The notes under the pieces were generated by a model, which saw nothing but the letters and a program-made list of their open reading frames with translations, was not told the origin of the DNA and did not search any database. Shown piece after piece: positions 29,219 through 30,148 of a stretch of 30,148 bases of DNA. The stretch's first letter is position 1. Each line of letters opens with the position of its first letter. A program made the position numbers and the translations under genes. The DNA is from Chara braunii (taxonomy: Eukaryota > Streptophyta > Charophyceae > Charales > Characeae): positions 3,681,540 to 3,711,687 of the forward strand of contig BFEA01000030.1 of the NCBI GenBank assembly GCA_003427395.1, written 5' to 3'.

Positions 29219-29588
29219 TTGCAAAACCTTAATTAAAGAGATTTTTTCAATGTGCGCATAATCATGGTTTATCAATTGACAATTATATTTATAAATAAAT
29301 AAAAAATTAGGTAAAAAACAAAAAATTGTATCAACTTTATGAAAAGTTTTTTTTTTTTCCCTCTTACGCACCTATTTACATACACACACACTTGTGGATT
29401 GGAGCAGCTCCATAATCATGCTTCGTTGACACTTTGAAGCCCAATTTTTTAAACGATAACTTGTTTTATGTGCACATATAACCATTGTAACGATCGGGTA
29501 TAAAAAAAATTGTATGTGTAGGGTAGTGTGTGCATTATTGTGTATGTACGAATATTGTGTACGTACGAATGTATGCATTCGTATGTAC
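29219..29588. other. AT-rich stretch without gene
   Basis: A TATA-like gtataaaaaaaa lies near 29500. Imperfect palindromic gtacg/tgcattcgta motifs cluster at 29545-29590. Confidence 0.4.
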
Positions 29589-29800
29589 GTTGTCGTGGTA
29601 GAAACCCTAAGAAGGGTATATGCCCAATATTTTTAAATGTTGGACGTTGTCCAACTTCCGTATTGTTATGAGTTCAATGACTTGATGAGGTTGGGGTGTA
29701 TGCCAAAATTTTATTCAAACCAGACCTATAACAAAAAAACATAGAAAAAATTAATTAATTCCCAATTCGAGCAGTTGCTGGCATTCAAAAATAATGAGGT
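29589..29800 (+). repeat. Dispersed repeat family B, copy B3
   Basis: It aligns with B2 through gttgtcg, gaaaccct, gggtat, aatgttggac, gacttgatgag, tttattc and cctata.c..... It is more AT-rich and more diverged than B2. Confidence 0.6.
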
Positions 29801-30003
29801 CTGGGAACACTGCCAACGCCGAAAATCCGGTAGGTGTTTTGTTCGGGAATCTCCAAGTCAGACACGAATCTGACTCTCGGTTGTAATGTGGACAGTTGAC
29901 GAGTTTACGCACCTATTTGGTTTAATCTCCTGCAGAAGTGTCTTTTTTTTTTTTTAATGTTTGCTGCCGCCATGAAAATACGAAAGTATTGACGCTTTTG
30001 GTT

Positions 30004-30093
30004 GGCAGAGAGAGAGAAGAGGACAACAAACGAGGGGCTGTGATATATATATATCACAGCCCCTCGTTTGTTGTCCTCTTCTCTCTCTCTGCC
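30004..30093. repeat. Perfect 90-bp palindrome (45-bp arms, no spacer)
   Basis: Every base from 30004 to 30048 pairs with its partner from 30093 to 30049. The left arm starts ggcagagagagagaagagga and continues to ggggctgtgatatatat; the centre is an AT alternation. Pairing stops at once on both sides. The outer context differs on the two sides, so it is not simply a contig end folded back, but the next feature is a (TA)n run reaching the window edge. Confidence 0.95.
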
Positions 30094-30121
30094 TACGGTT
30101 TACCGGGCAGTTCTATTTGTG

Positions 30122-30148
30122 ATGATATATATATATATATATATATAT
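30122..30148. repeat. TA microsatellite at window edge
   Basis: An uninterrupted at/ta alternation follows gatgat and runs to the last base of the window. Confidence 0.9.

Overview
This window looks like nuclear DNA from a land plant with a large, repeat-filled genome. The evidence is a 264-bp fragment of the plant mitochondrial atp1 gene lying inside unrelated sequence, a long decayed Ty3/gypsy retrotransposon, long poly(A)/poly(T) tracts, many small tandem duplications and foldback elements, and no intact conserved host gene. The reverse transcriptase and integrase remnants read like the Ty3/gypsy type I associate with fungi and non-seed plants. A bryophyte, lycophyte or fern host is therefore possible, but this is inference and the lineage is not settled.

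Layout. 1-2.8 kb: a 459-bp-period tandem duplication, a 101-base poly(A) tract behind a B-box-like motif, and a small foldback element. 2.8-4.45 kb and again 17.3-17.6, 22.15-22.4, 25.9-26.8 and 29.6-29.8 kb: fragments of two dispersed repeat families (called A and B here), probably parts of LTRs, in both orientations. 4.45-6.16 kb: no gene seen.

6.16-17.3 kb, minus strand: one old Ty3/gypsy element. Read from right to left it has a candidate LTR with TATA box, a tRNA-Met-like primer-binding site, gag with a CCHC knuckle, protease, reverse transcriptase, RNase H, integrase and a GPY/F-like tail. It is broken by many stops and frameshifts. Two later insertions sit in it: a 766-bp hAT-like element in gag with an 8-bp target duplication (7 of 8 identical), and a 379-bp element in the integrase tail with a perfect 9-bp target duplication. 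In both cases the coding phase matches across the insertion point, which makes the nesting order clear. No second LTR was found by eye.

17.86-19.1 kb: a ten-unit, 66-bp minisatellite runs straight into the mitochondrial atp1 fragment, followed by a tRNA-like sequence. 19.1-22.4 kb: mostly anonymous sequence with short duplications and a pair of related hairpins whose stems differ by a compensatory change. 22.4-25.3 kb: a decayed coding-like stretch of unknown identity followed by a poly(A) run, and a small ORF with a signal-peptide-like N-terminus on the other strand. 25.4-30.1 kb: a CACTA-like terminus, repeat fragments, foldback elements, a triplicated 270-bp unit with Pol III-type boxes, and a perfect 90-bp palindrome near the right end.

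No operon, CRISPR array or intact multi-gene system is visible. The most unusual items are the palindrome, the minisatellite/atp1 junction, the dated nest of transposons, the triplicated Pol III-like unit and the unidentified decayed protein at 23.2-24.8 kb. All alignments were made by eye, so outer boundaries marked approximate may move by tens of bases.
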